Below, one piece after another: positions 49,901 through 56,779 of a stretch of 64,000 nucleotides of DNA (its first letter is position 1; each line of letters opens with the position of its first letter). The stretch comes from JAICMB01 sp035295125. Its GTDB lineage: Bacteria; Acidobacteriota; Terriglobia; Bryobacterales; Bryobacteraceae. A program made the position numbers and the translations under genes. The DNA is taken from contig DATGJP010000063.1 of assembly GCA_035295125.1 (NCBI GenBank), positions 136,253 through 200,252 of the forward strand, given 5' to 3'. The notes under the pieces were generated by a model. That model searched no databases and was not told the DNA's origin. It worked only from the letters and a program-made list of their open reading frames with translations.

Positions 49901-50341
49901 GCCGCCGATGAACACCGACAAGTTCTTGGCGAACTGTCCGCCGACGTTCAATCCGATGGATTGCGATTGCCGGTCAATTTCTCCGAGCACACTCTGAAAT
50001 TCGGTGTTCAACTGACTGCGTTGGCCGGTGAACGTGCCGGTGGCCGATTGCGTGGCCAACGTACGGGCGCGGTCGAGCAGTTGCGAGATGTTGTTCATGC
50101 CGCCGTCGATGATCTGCAATTGGCTCATGCCGTCGTTGGCATTACGGATGCCCTGAGTCAACACTGCCTGATCGGATCGGAGGCCGTTTGCAATGGCAAG
50201 ACCGGCCGCATCGTCGCCGCTCTGGGTGATGCGGAGGCCGGAGGTGACGCGGTTGATGGTCTTGTTCTGAAAAGCGCTGTTGATGCGCAGGTAGTTTTGC
50301 GCGGACAACGACGCTACGTTGGTATTAATACTAAATGACAC
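46922..50341 (-). CDS. Giant flagellin
   Basis: A 1139-residue flagellin starting at GTG (50341). The conserved D0/D1 ends are intact: N-terminal SFSINTNVASLSAQNYLRIN, RVTSGLRITQSGDDAAGLAI, GMSQLQIIDGGMNNISQLLD; C-terminal NAQATVGKGENMFNYAINLA, SGIRDADLAAEAANLTKAQI, LLQAGVAALAQANSAPQAIL. The central 850 or so residues are a Ser/Thr/Asn/Ala-rich insert with repeated flagellin-IN-like beta segments, where ordinary flagellins have 100-300 residues. The filament surface would be unusually thick or glycosylated. No other flagellar structural gene lies here; the gene follows fliW and csrA on the same strand. Confidence 0.94.
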   Translation of the reverse strand: MSFSINTNVASLSAQNYLRINSAFQNKTINRVTSGLRITQSGDDAAGLAIANGLRSDQAVLTQGIRNANDGMSQLQIIDGGMNNISQLLDRARTLATQSATGTFTGQRSQLNTEFQSVLGEIDRQSQSIGLNVGGQFAKNLSVFIGGGKESNGISAVINGSVSVDLSKSTVDAQSLGLKGVQATGVAATDIGTGSANTSLAQILANSTNTGSELTPNSATFYLKGPGFGSQGVAVTVNLQNLGGTDDLVNSINAGISGAAGSGTQQATALKNAQITASVVTDAAGRSQLAFSSSNAAFQVVAGDQMANALMGNFAQNAVALGTDTNAYTDTTGGQTLSFKFDAVSTQYDVTTLPNSLTTSKGAIVNALNADSNFKAHAVAYLQNNQLAIKSLDTGSDSGVTVVQNALAQTLGLTTGSTKTYSAASASTGADLSTRVQAAGVVAENANVMGTDNSATKTMANGLTLKLHLDNNGNSTVTFNGGTNLTKADIAAQINAAAISGVQASVVNNQIVLSSTAPGHSITVDSIGTANASLGFSAVTPTTVTDGNGTFTTSDNIVFRFQGAGLTSPVDVSLNAATAGSTTVASVVADLQNKISSNTALAGAGISLTTAAQGNNLVFTSTSGQQFQVSVTGDTQNKLGFGSFQAGSTSAKTFDYSDVTAASSYSQTYTSGSGTGDLAISLNGAASSGNVLSATVDGAASDATAAVAQGGTVLTGGTLVFTGAAGPLNIKVDNSIIAIATGTLGTGGAVTLTAALTALNGAGGLNGAATASIDSSGKLIITAANKGAGHSVEILASSDSVYTTALGLSTGTVYRGTNASEQNIIDQLNTDISQNTTLSAAGLQAKDSSASPGKIELVSASSTNFRVDSYGTADLGFGNLGASFTGNKVSAPPQSTPVFDSGGAEMSSVLGFNDITYGGDKQLVSITAMDASGGKHPLTVTLQNSGSNRNARTIDDAISSINTALQQSNDSTLEQIVAVKEDNTITPTDGSQPYQTQSIRFISTLPNFTVAVSNTAGGTGITPPTGGVSQAGVVGDGANSSVVDQNSAQNAVTAISNAVTLLGNAQATVGKGENMFNYAINLAQSQSTNLATSESGIRDADLAAEAANLTKAQILLQAGVAALAQANSAPQAILSLLRS

Positions 50342-50426
50342 AGTTTTCTCTCCTTGAATTTGAACTCGGGTCGAAGTTCCTTTCGTCCCGGAGCGCTTTC
50401 AGCGCGTTTTCTCGTTCTTAATTCGC
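50342..50426 (-). promoter_or_regulatory. Flagellin mRNA leader with two CsrA-type binding sites
   Basis: The 85-nt leader holds a hairpin at 50367-50390 (minus strand): stem CGGGACGAA with TTCGACCCG, one A-A mismatch, hexaloop AGGAAC with GGA at 50378-50380. A second AAGGA (50351-50355) is part of the Shine-Dalgarno sequence AAGGAGAG, 6 nt before the GTG start. The two GGA motifs are 27 nt apart. This matches the layout known for CsrA sites on hag mRNA of Bacillus subtilis. Confidence 0.7.
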
Positions 50427-50678
50427 TTATCGGGGAGGTAGCGAATTGTGTGAGCGATGAATTCGAGGAAAAGATTCAGCCAGCGTGGACATGGGCACAT
50501 CGCGCGCCGCGGCACAGTTCTGCGTGCGTGTGAGTTCCAGTTCTTTGCGCAAAATAGTAATGCCTTTGGGCGCGCGGATTCCAATCTTGACGGCGGAACC
50601 GGCGACCTCGAGGATTTCGATCTCGACATCGCTGCCGATAAGCAGCGACTCGCCCGGCCGGCGGCGTAGGATCAACAT
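50427..50678 (-). CDS. csrA: Carbon storage regulator / translational regulator CsrA
   Basis: An 83-residue protein: MLILRRRPGESLLIGSDVEI, EILEVAGSAVKIGIRAPKGI, TILRKEL form the CsrA five-strand fold, with the RNA-binding Leu4-Arg6 region and the GIRAPKxxxxxRxE motif intact. The last 30 or so residues extend beyond the typical 60-residue core and are basic (FPRIHRSHNSLPPR). CsrA dimers block translation by binding GGA motifs; the flagellin leader directly downstream carries two. The start overlaps the fliW stop by 7 nt, indicating coupling. Confidence 0.95.
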   Translation of the reverse strand: MLILRRRPGESLLIGSDVEIEILEVAGSAVKIGIRAPKGITILRKELELTRTQNCAAARDVPMSTLAESFPRIHRSHNSLPPR

Positions 50679-51136
50679 GCTTCGACCTCTTCGGCCGGCA
50701 CCTGCAACTCCTGCTCGTGCGAGTACCGGAAATCGTCCCGAACCGCCTGCACAGCCCAGCGATTTGCCAGGTTTATGACCAGCGGCGCCATTAAATTGAC
50801 ACTCGGCGCCCCGTCTTCATGGCAGCAAATCAGTGTCAACGCCAACACTTCCGTGCCAATTTGGGGCTGCCGTTCCGGATTGAGCTGCAACGTTTCGAGG
50901 TCGTCACGCGAAACCGCCAACTCATAGTGCGGGTCAGCGACCAGCACCGGCAGCGCTATGAAACAAAGGTGTGAATGCAAAATGCTCTGAAGAAAGAGCA
51001 ACGGGCGCGAGCCTTCCATTTCAATAGGAAGAAACGCATGCTCTTCCTCGAAAGCTGGTAGGCCGAAGGGGAATAAGAACAACGCATCCTGGTCGTAAGA
51101 CATTTCCCCGAAGTACTTGGTTGAGATTGTGGGCAT
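50672..51136 (-). CDS. fliW: Flagellar assembly factor FliW (CsrA antagonist)
   Basis: A 154-residue protein with the FliW pattern: STKYFGEMSYDQDALFLFPF, GLPAFEEEHAFLPIE, RPLLFLQSILHSHLCFIALP, VADPHYELAVSRDDLE, VNLMAPLVINLANRWAVQAV. FliW binds CsrA and releases it from flagellin mRNA; newly made flagellin competes for FliW, giving feedback. The ATG at 51134-51136 matches the usual family start; an in-frame GTG at 51250 would add 38 residues not expected in the family. Order fliW-csrA-flagellin on one strand supports the partner-switch role. Confidence 0.9.
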   Translation of the reverse strand: MPTISTKYFGEMSYDQDALFLFPFGLPAFEEEHAFLPIEMEGSRPLLFLQSILHSHLCFIALPVLVADPHYELAVSRDDLETLQLNPERQPQIGTEVLALTLICCHEDGAPSVNLMAPLVINLANRWAVQAVRDDFRYSHEQELQVPAEEVEAC

Positions 51137-51291
51137 CGCCACCGGGATCGTTGCACGGGCGATACCAGTTTCGACATCCCGTACGGCGGTGTGACCAAAG
51201 GTATCAGGATCGCAGACCGACAAAACTCCCGATGAGGTCTTCTCACTCACCGGGTTTTGAACTGCTTGGAGAGTTGAAGTGGTCTTTGGAG

Positions 51292-51336
51292 GAGAATCGC
51301 CAAACCCTCATGGTATGTTGCGGCTTGGTGATTCTC
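51292..51336. repeat. Inverted repeat between add and fliW
   Basis: GAGAATCGCCAA (51292-51303) and TTGGTGATTCTC (51325-51336) are 12-bp arms with one mismatch (a possible G-U pair) and a 21-nt loop. The element stands alone in the gap after add and before fliW. It could terminate add transcripts or bind a regulator; no T-run follows. Confidence 0.55.
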
Positions 51337-51481
51337 ACTCGGTGGCCACCGATTTCACCATAAACAAGCCGATCCAGCAAACCGGCAGAGTCGACTCCGG
51401 CGTCGCGCAAGCGCCCCGTCGCAAGCTCGGGCAAGTTCAACCCTCCGTACACGCTCACGCCAGGAAGTTCTGCGGGGAATT

Positions 51482-52420
51482 TCAAACGTGAGCGTCGCGG
51501 AGGGCCGTAGTGTCTCCAAACGCGTATCGAAACGCATTCTCCGCCAAATGTTCCAACTCCGCCTCCGAGAAGCCCAGGCGCGACGCCGCGATCTCGAATT
51601 CCCGGTTGAGGCTCGTGCGGAATAACGCCGGATCGTCGGTGTTCAGCGTGATCGGCACGCCGGCCTCGTACAATGCGCGCGCCGGATGCACTTCGACGCT
51701 CGGGACCACGCCGGTGCACACGTTACTCGTGATGCAAATCTCGAGCATTGTCTTGCGCTCGCGAAGGTGATTCATTAAAGCCGCGTCGTGGACCGCGGCG
51801 ATTCCATGACCAATGCGTTCGGCGCCGATCTCGAGCGCTGCCCAAACGGACTCCGGCCCTGCCGTCTCCCCGGCATGGCACACCAAATGCAATCCGCCAT
51901 CACGGGCGAACGCGAAAACATCTTTGAACCACTCCGCCGGGCCGCGCACCTCGTCGCCTCCGATGCCGAAGGCCACAACTCCGTCATTCGCACGCGACAC
52001 CGCGAAACGCGCCACCTCCATCGCCGGCTCCGCGCCGAAATGGCGAATCGCGTCAGGAATCCAGCGCACTTCAACCTTCGACCGCAACGATTCACGCCAG
52101 ATCGCGTCATAAACGGCGGCCAGGTCCTGACCCTTCCACAACACCACGCCCGCCGACAGCGTAATCTCCGCGTAGCCCACGTTCTGTGCCGCCAGCCGCT
52201 CCAGCAGATGGCGCGTCGCGGTCGCGTAATGCTCTGGTTTCTCGAGTTTTTTGTTCACCCATATATACGCCTGAAGAAACTCCGCGAAACTGCTGCATGC
52301 GGTCCGCGTCTCAATTTCATCGGGCGTGAGCGATGGATCGATTTCCATCAGCGTCAGTGGCTCGATGGAACCTTCGAGATGCACGTGCAGTTCCGCTTTT
52401 GGCCGATGCTGACCAGACAT
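51482..52420 (-). CDS. add: Adenosine deaminase
   Basis: A 312-residue amidohydrolase-fold protein. Metal and catalytic motifs are complete: HVHLEGSI (HxH), VCHAGETAGP (zinc His and catalytic Glu), RIGHGI, ICITSNVCTGVV and LNTDDPALF (Asp pair). It deaminates adenosine or a related aminopurine nucleoside to inosine; some short members act on adenine or futalosine-type compounds, so exact specificity is open. The ATG at 52418-52420 gives MSGQHRPKAELHVHLEGS, the typical spacing. Only 20 bp separate it from divergent glgB. Confidence 0.9.
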   Translation of the reverse strand: MSGQHRPKAELHVHLEGSIEPLTLMEIDPSLTPDEIETRTACSSFAEFLQAYIWVNKKLEKPEHYATATRHLLERLAAQNVGYAEITLSAGVVLWKGQDLAAVYDAIWRESLRSKVEVRWIPDAIRHFGAEPAMEVARFAVSRANDGVVAFGIGGDEVRGPAEWFKDVFAFARDGGLHLVCHAGETAGPESVWAALEIGAERIGHGIAAVHDAALMNHLRERKTMLEICITSNVCTGVVPSVEVHPARALYEAGVPITLNTDDPALFRTSLNREFEIAASRLGFSEAELEHLAENAFRYAFGDTTALRDAHV

Positions 52421-52440
52421 TGCTGCAATAATAACGTTCA

Positions 52441-54597
52441 ATGACTCCCCATGACGTGGAAGCCATCGTTGGAGGATTCCACGGTGATCCATTTCGGGTG
52501 CTCGGTCCGCATCGCGTCAAGAAGGGCTGGGAGGTATGCGCATTCCTGCCCCATGCGTCCGAGGCTTGGCTTGTTAAAGCCGAGATTGTGGCGCCGATGC
52601 AGAAGCTCGACCCGCAGGGGTTTTTTACAATCGCAACCGACTACGACCCGGAACGCTACACGTTCCGCATCCGTACCTGGAATGGGGCGGAGCGTGACCT
52701 TGAAGATCCCTACCGTTTCGCGCCCATCCTGACTGATTTCGAGTTGCACCTTCACGGCGAGGGCACAAACTTCGAGAGCTACCGCAGTCTTGGCGCACAT
52801 CTCGCGACCTGCGACGGAGTGCCGGGCGTGCGGTTCGCCGTTTGGGCGCCGAATGCCGAGTTAGTGAGCCTGGTCGGCGATTTCAATGATTGGGACACTC
52901 GCCGCTATCCGATGCGCCTTCGCACCGGCGGAATCTGGGAGATCTTCATTCCCGCTATTGGTGAAGGCGCGCAATACAAATACCACGTGCGCTCGAGGCA
53001 CCAGGGGCATCAGCAGCAGAAAGCTGATCCCTACGCCTTCGCAACCGAGGTACCGCCGAAATCAGCGTCGGTCGTTTACGATCTGTCGCGATACGAGTGG
53101 CAGGACGCGAAATGGATGACCGAGCGCGCTTCCAAGGATTACCTGCATGAGCCGGTTTCCATCTATGAAGTGCATCTGGGAAGTTGGCTCCGCGGACCCG
53201 GCAACACGCTACTCACCTACCGCGAACTCGCCGACACACTCGTTCCCTACGTTAAGGATCTCGCCTACACGCATGTGGAACTGCTCCCGCCGGCCGAACA
53301 TCCCTATCTCGGGTCCTGGGGCTACCAGGTCGTCGGCTACTATTCCCCCAGTTCCCGTTACGGCGAGCCGCGCGACTTCATGCACCTGGTCGACAGGTTT
53401 CACCAGGAAGGCATTGGCGTCATCATCGACTGGGTGCCGGCGCATTTCCCGAAAGACGCGCACGGCCTCGCTTTCTTCGACGGCACGGCTCTTTATGAAC
53501 ACGCTGACCCGCGCAAGGCCGAACACCGCGATTGGGGCACGCTGATCTTCAACTATGGACGCAACGAGGTCCGCACCTTCCTCATTTCGAACGCGCTGTT
53601 CTGGCTGAAGCAGTATCACATCGACGGGCTGCGCGTGGACGCCGTCGCTTCGATGTTGTATCTGGACTACTCGCGCAAGGCCGGTGAGTGGGTCCCGAAC
53701 ATTTACGGCGGCAATGAAAATCTGGAAGCCATCGATTTCCTACGCCGCTTCAACGAACTGGCCCACACGGTGCCGGGAGCTATAACTATGGCCGAGGAAT
53801 CCACCGCCTTTTCCGGCGTGTCGCGCCCCGTGTACCTGAACGGCCTCGGATTCACCATGAAGTGGAACATGGGGTGGATGCACGACATGCTGCATTACTT
53901 CGCCGAAGATCCGATCCACCGCAAGTACCACCACAACAACATCACCTTTAGCATGCTGTATGCGTTCACGGAGAATTTCGTTCTTCCGGTGTCACACGAT
54001 GAAGTGGTGCATGGAAAGCGTTCGCTGCTCTCCAAGATGCCAGGCGACACCTGGCAGAAATTCGCCAGCGTGCGTGCCTTCCTCGCCTACATGTACGCGC
54101 ATCCCGGCAAGAAGCTGTCGTTCATGGGCTCGGAAATCGGCGATTGGAACGAGTGGAATCACGACCGCAGCCTGCCCTGGGAAGTGTTGCAATTCGCCTT
54201 TCACCGCAAGCTGCAGGATTTCGTCCGCGAGCTGAATCGGCTCTACCGGTCGCATGAGGCCTTCTACGACATTGACTTCAGCTATACCGGATTCGAGTGG
54301 ATTGACTTCCATGACGTCGAGCAGTCGGTGATCTCGTTTCTCCGTCGCGCGAAGGATGGACGGTTCCTGGTCTTCGTATGCAACTTCACCCCGGTGCCCC
54401 GGCCGCATTATCGGATCGGCGTGCCGGAGGCCGGGTATTACCGCGAGATCCTGAACAGCGACTCGGAGCTGTTCGGCGGAAGCAATGTGGGGAACAGTGG
54501 AGGCGTGATGTCGGATCCGGTGGCGACGCAAGGGCGGCAGCAGGGCATCACGATCATCTTGCCGCCGCTCGGTGTGCTGGCCTTCGAACGCGACTAA
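52441..54597 (+). CDS. glgB: 1,4-alpha-glucan branching enzyme
   Basis: A 718-residue GH13 enzyme with an N-terminal carbohydrate-binding module pair (FHGDPFRVLGPH; GVRFAVWAPNAELVSLVGDF NDW region). The catalytic barrel holds HVELLPPAEHPYLGSWGYQ, IDGLRVDAVASMLYLDYSR (nucleophile Asp), TMAEESTAFSGVSRP (acid/base Glu) and VLPVSHDEVVHGKRSLL (transition-state His-Asp). It transfers 1,4-linked chains to form alpha-1,6 branches in glycogen. No other glg gene is near. It is followed by a dispersed inverted repeat. Confidence 0.96.
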   Translation: MTPHDVEAIVGGFHGDPFRVLGPHRVKKGWEVCAFLPHASEAWLVKAEIVAPMQKLDPQGFFTIATDYDPERYTFRIRTWNGAERDLEDPYRFAPILTDFELHLHGEGTNFESYRSLGAHLATCDGVPGVRFAVWAPNAELVSLVGDFNDWDTRRYPMRLRTGGIWEIFIPAIGEGAQYKYHVRSRHQGHQQQKADPYAFATEVPPKSASVVYDLSRYEWQDAKWMTERASKDYLHEPVSIYEVHLGSWLRGPGNTLLTYRELADTLVPYVKDLAYTHVELLPPAEHPYLGSWGYQVVGYYSPSSRYGEPRDFMHLVDRFHQEGIGVIIDWVPAHFPKDAHGLAFFDGTALYEHADPRKAEHRDWGTLIFNYGRNEVRTFLISNALFWLKQYHIDGLRVDAVASMLYLDYSRKAGEWVPNIYGGNENLEAIDFLRRFNELAHTVPGAITMAEESTAFSGVSRPVYLNGLGFTMKWNMGWMHDMLHYFAEDPIHRKYHHNNITFSMLYAFTENFVLPVSHDEVVHGKRSLLSKMPGDTWQKFASVRAFLAYMYAHPGKKLSFMGSEIGDWNEWNHDRSLPWEVLQFAFHRKLQDFVRELNRLYRSHEAFYDIDFSYTGFEWIDFHDVEQSVISFLRRAKDGRFLVFVCNFTPVPRPHYRIGVPEAGYYREILNSDSELFGGSNVGNSGGVMSDPVATQGRQQGITIILPPLGVLAFERD

Positions 54598-54655
54598 GGG
54601 ATTAGAAAGCACTCAGTCTGTCGTCATCGACCACCGGTCCACCGCAGTGGATGAA

Positions 54656-54720
54656 AAAGGTGGCGCAGCCGGTTTCGTCTGCGCGTTCCCAAAAGCCGGT
54701 GAAACCGCCAGCCCCACCAA
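54656..54720. repeat. Dispersed intergenic repeat, copy C, forming an inverted pair
   Basis: Positions 54656-54685 are the reverse complement of the element at 13824 and 16306 (reading CAGACGAAACCGGCTGCG and CCACCTTT on the minus strand). A second, forward-oriented and more diverged copy follows at about 54695-54720 (CCGGTGAAACCGCCAGCC then CCACC). The two arms can pair as a long imperfect hairpin in the 138-bp gap between glgB and the oxidoreductase gene. Confidence 0.65.
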
Positions 54721-54735
54721 AGGTAAAATGCAGGT

Positions 54736-56316
54736 TTGAAAAAATACGACGCAATCATTGTCGGCGGCGGCCATAACGGACTGGTTACCGCCGCATACCT
54801 CGCGCGCGCCGGACGGTCGGTCCTGGTGCTCGAAAAACGCGAACTGGTGGGTGGCTGTTGTGTCACGGAGGAAGTCTGGCCGGGCTACAAAGTCTCGACC
54901 GCATCCTATCTCACCAGCCTGCTCCAGGAGCGCATCATCCACGATCTGGAACTCCATCGCTTCGGCTACCAGGTGGACGCCAAGGACCCCGCATTCTTCT
55001 CCGCGTTTCCCGACGGCCGTCATCTATTCATGTTTCAGGACGACCGCAAGACGCTCGAGGAAATCGCCCGCTTCTCAAAGCACGATGCCGAAGTATTCCC
55101 CCGCTATGAGCGCCATCTTGAGGAACTGGCCGAGGTCGTCGAAGGACTCCTCCTCACAACCCCGCCCGAGTTCCCGCCGCACGGCGTGGGCGACCTGATC
55201 GAATACCTGAAACTCGCCGGACGCCTGCGCAAGCTGAACGCGAAACAGCTCGCCGGACTTGTGAAGATCTTCACGCAGAGCGCCTCGGAGTTGCTCGACG
55301 AGTGGTTCGAATCGGAAGAAATCAAGGTCACGCTCGCGACCGACGGCGTGATCGGCGCGAACGGCGGCCCGCGTTCTCCGGGAACGGCCTATATTCTTCT
55401 CCACCACGTAATGGGCGGTGTCGGAGGCAAGCGTGGCTTGTGGGGTTTCGTTCGTGGAGGCATGGGCGCAGTGTCGAACGCCATCGCCGATTCTGCCAGC
55501 AGCCGCGGCGCCGAGATCCGAACAGCAGCCGGAGTCGCCGGCATCAGGGTGGTCAACGGGCAATGCCGAGGTGTCACGCTCAGCAATGGAGAAGAAATCG
55601 ATGCCAAGGTCGTGGCCAGCAACCTGACGCCGCACACGACATTCCTCAACCTTCTCGACAGCGATGTAGTGCCGCCCGACCTGCTCGAAAGTATCCGGAA
55701 ATTCCGCTGCGAGGGCACGTCGTGCAAGATCAATCTCGCCCTCAGTGGCCTGCCCAGCTTCAAAGCGCTGCCTGGCGCGCCGGCGCCGCAGCATCGCGCC
55801 ACTATGCACATCTGTCCATCCATCGAGTACGTCGAACGTGCCTGGGACGACGCGAAATACGGCCGGCCATCACAATCGCCGCTACTCGAGTTAACCGTCC
55901 CGACGATGTACGACCCATCGCTCGCGCCGGAAGGCCGGCACATCATGGGTATCTTCCTCCAATACGCGCCCTATACGCTGCGCGGAACAACGTGGGACGA
56001 GCAACGCGAACCCTTCGCCACGCGCGTCATCGACCTGATAGAGGAGTATGCTCCCGGATTCCGGTCCCTGATTGTCGAGAAGCAGGTCTTAACGCCGCTC
56101 GACCTGGAGCGCCGCTTCGGATTGACCGGAGGCAACATCTTTCACGGAGAGATGAGCCTCGACCAGATGTTCGTCATGCGACCGCACCCGTCGTGCGCAC
56201 GCTATCGCACGCCGATCCGCGGTCTCTTCCTGTGCGGATCCGGCACACACCCGGGCGGCGGAGTCATGGGCGCACCGGGTTTCAACGCCGCGCGTGAAAT
56301 TCTAAAAGGCTATTGA
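54736..56316 (+). CDS. FAD-dependent oxidoreductase of the phytoene desaturase/PYROXD2 group
   Basis: A 526-residue protein starting at TTG. The N-terminal dinucleotide-binding motif is KYDAIIVGGGHNGLVTAAYL followed by VLVLEKRELVGGCC. The C-terminus has RGLFLCGSGTHPGGGVMGAP and GFNAAREILKGY, typical of CrtI-like amine-oxidase-fold enzymes. Sequence blocks such as GTAYILLHHVMGGVGGKRGL and MFVMRPHPSCARYRTP place it nearer to PYROXD2-like proteins than to true carotenoid desaturases. No carotenoid genes are adjacent. Substrate unknown. The TTG start is supported by the absence of an in-frame ATG before the Rossmann motif. Confidence 0.85.
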   Translation: MKKYDAIIVGGGHNGLVTAAYLARAGRSVLVLEKRELVGGCCVTEEVWPGYKVSTASYLTSLLQERIIHDLELHRFGYQVDAKDPAFFSAFPDGRHLFMFQDDRKTLEEIARFSKHDAEVFPRYERHLEELAEVVEGLLLTTPPEFPPHGVGDLIEYLKLAGRLRKLNAKQLAGLVKIFTQSASELLDEWFESEEIKVTLATDGVIGANGGPRSPGTAYILLHHVMGGVGGKRGLWGFVRGGMGAVSNAIADSASSRGAEIRTAAGVAGIRVVNGQCRGVTLSNGEEIDAKVVASNLTPHTTFLNLLDSDVVPPDLLESIRKFRCEGTSCKINLALSGLPSFKALPGAPAPQHRATMHICPSIEYVERAWDDAKYGRPSQSPLLELTVPTMYDPSLAPEGRHIMGIFLQYAPYTLRGTTWDEQREPFATRVIDLIEEYAPGFRSLIVEKQVLTPLDLERRFGLTGGNIFHGEMSLDQMFVMRPHPSCARYRTPIRGLFLCGSGTHPGGGVMGAPGFNAAREILKGY

Positions 56317-56371
56317 ATCTTAACGGCTCCGTCACTACCAATTGACATTGCCTTGGTAGTCTGGCATCGCT

Positions 56372-56779
56372 GTGCTATGTAAGTCGGCCCTCTCCCGCGG
56401 CCCGATTCTTCTTGTTTCGTCGTTCGACGAGACGCGTTGCGCGCTTTTAAGAGCGTTATCAGGCGCATACAGGAACGTCCGCGTAGCCCGCTCGTATGTT
56501 GAGGCCGCGTGTCAGCTCGGCGGCTCCCGAATTCCAATCGTGATCTGCGAAGCGCGCTTCGATGGCGGCACATGGCGTGAATTGCTCGACCACTCCACCC
56601 TCATTGTGACCTCACGCGTCGCGGACGAAGCTCTGTGGGCTGAGGTGCTCAACCTCGGTGGATTCGACGTGCTGGCCCAGCCGTTCGATCGCACCGAGGT
56701 CTTGCGTGTCACGGACGCCGCGCTGCGATACGCAGGCGGCGCCGCGCGCTCACTGTCCGAAGTAAGCGTTAATGTCTAG
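56372..56779 (+). CDS. Degenerate response-regulator receiver protein
   Basis: A 135-residue stand-alone receiver-like domain starting at GTG. The fold follows CheY: strand 1 PILLVSSFDETRCALLRAL, strand 3 IPIVICEARFDGG, strand 4 STLIVTSRVADEALWAEVLN, strand 5 GGFDVLAQPFDRTEVLRV. The metal-binding acidic pair after strand 1 is missing, the phosphoacceptor Asp is replaced by Glu (ICEARF), and the conserved Lys of KPF is Gln (AQPF). It therefore cannot be phosphorylated in the usual way and may act as a constitutive or ligand-bound interaction module. It overlaps the convergent giant gene by 30 bp. Confidence 0.75.
   Translation: MLCKSALSRGPILLVSSFDETRCALLRALSGAYRNVRVARSYVEAACQLGGSRIPIVICEARFDGGTWRELLDHSTLIVTSRVADEALWAEVLNLGGFDVLAQPFDRTEVLRVTDAALRYAGGAARSLSEVSVNV

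Noticed and set aside
50672..51250. Longer FliW form starting at GTG 51250
   Set aside because: The extra 38 residues are not expected in the family and the ATG at 51136 gives the usual FliW beginning; kept as an alternative only.
51243..51719. 158-codon minus-strand frame overlapping add
   Set aside because: It is out of frame with the well-supported adenosine deaminase and shows no domain.
54736..56316. Assignment of the oxidoreductase as a carotenoid desaturase (crtI)
   Set aside because: The motifs fit the wider CrtI/PYROXD2 group, but there are no carotenoid genes nearby and internal blocks resemble PYROXD2 more.
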